This document shows, piece after piece, positions 7,281 through 7,405 of a stretch of DNA of 7,405 bases. The notes under the pieces are model-generated. The model searched no databases. It saw only the letters and a list, made by a program, of their open reading frames with translations, and was not told the origin of the DNA. Within the stretch, counting starts at the first letter, position 1, and every line of letters begins with the position of its first letter. Position numbers and translations under genes: made by a program. The stretch lies in assembly GCA_022708585.1 (NCBI GenBank), contig JAKIYJ010000067.1, positions 1-7,405 of the forward strand. The letters run 5' to 3'. Source of the stretch: Bacteroidota bacterium (GTDB taxonomy: Bacteria > Bacteroidota > Bacteroidia > Bacteroidales > JAKIYJ01).

Positions 7281-7304
7281 TTGAGTCCACTCCAAAAAGT
7301 CATT
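7281..7304 (+). repeat. Repeat copy D, possible left end of a mobile element leaving the window
   Basis: Begins TTGAGTCCACTCCAAAAAGT and continues CATT. It agrees with copy A (1655) at 16 of 20 bases, and with copy B (minus strand, 1795-1772) at 19 of 24 including the shared CATT end. It is more than 5 kb from the other copies. It lies exactly where the minus-strand membrane-protein frame loses its continuation. If it is a terminal inverted repeat, the element body would extend rightwards past base 7405, where no transposase can be seen. Confidence 0.45.
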
Positions 7305-7405
7305 TTTTCAAAATCAAAAAATTAGAAAAAATAATACAAAAAAATTGATTAAAGAAAATTCTTGTTGCAATTTTTTATAAAATGTTAAAATATTTAATGT
7401 ATTTT

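Larger units (their letters stand above)
7007..7405. other. AT-rich region upstream of the transglycosylase gene, running to the window end
   Basis: This 399-base stretch contains the transglycosylase leader and a candidate promoter (7007-7080), a short membrane-protein-like frame on the minus strand (7149-7280), and a repeat copy (7281-7304). The roughly 100 bases after the repeat are nearly pure A/T. An ATG at 7382 opens a frame that runs off the window after eight codons; nothing can be said about it. I see no RNA gene or strong hairpin. Confidence 0.6.

Noticed and set aside
7270..7304. Short ATG-started peptide on the minus strand beginning MTFWSGLN
   Set aside because: It is only 11 codons long, lies within the repeat, and has no other coding support.
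1..7405. CRISPR array, tRNA, rRNA, toxin-antitoxin or defence genes
   Set aside because: No regularly spaced direct repeats, no tRNA cloverleaf or rRNA-like GC-rich block, and all long frames are explained by the named families.

Overview
The window looks like chromosomal DNA from a member of the Bacteroidota. It is strongly AT-rich. The first gene ends in a type IX secretion (Por) sorting domain, one gene encodes a DUF4837-type lipoprotein (a family I associate with Bacteroidota), and the two plausible promoters carry the TAnnTTTG -7 box of that phylum rather than an E. coli-type -10. Everything is read with the standard genetic code. No genus can be assigned from the sequence alone.

Layout. 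(1) Bases 1-1650, plus strand: the 3' part of a secreted M1-family zinc aminopeptidase whose start lies outside the window. (2) Bases 1651-2010: a gene-poor, very AT-rich spacer with a pair of imperfect inverted repeats about 140 bp apart, a third degraded copy, and a candidate promoter. (3) Bases 2011-4390, plus strand: a tight three-gene operon, dapD (diaminopimelate/lysine synthesis), a GT9 glycosyltransferase of the heptosyltransferase type (surface glycan), and tsaC (tRNA t6A synthesis), with a 2-base gap and then a 4-base overlap. (4) Bases 4426-7006, minus strand, converging on the operon: an MltD-like lytic transglycosylase with two LysM domains, followed 37 bases downstream by the DUF4837 lipoprotein; these are probably co-transcribed. 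(5) Bases 7007-7405: a 399-base stretch holding the transglycosylase leader, a 43-codon membrane-protein-like open frame on the minus strand, and a further copy of the repeat seen in region 2, directly beside that frame.

Functionally this is mostly housekeeping for the cell envelope (a peptidoglycan precursor enzyme, a peptidoglycan-cutting enzyme, a surface-glycan transferase, a lipoprotein), plus tRNA modification and a secreted peptidase. I see no defence system, CRISPR array, toxin-antitoxin pair, rRNA or tRNA. No convincing new multi-gene system is present. The most interesting unexplained signal is the roughly 20-24 base repeat family (consensus close to TGAGTC-NNNTCC-AAAAGT). It occurs four times, only between genes, in both orientations, and one copy sits where a membrane-protein reading frame appears to be cut off. 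I infer mobile-element ends or a MITE-like repeat.
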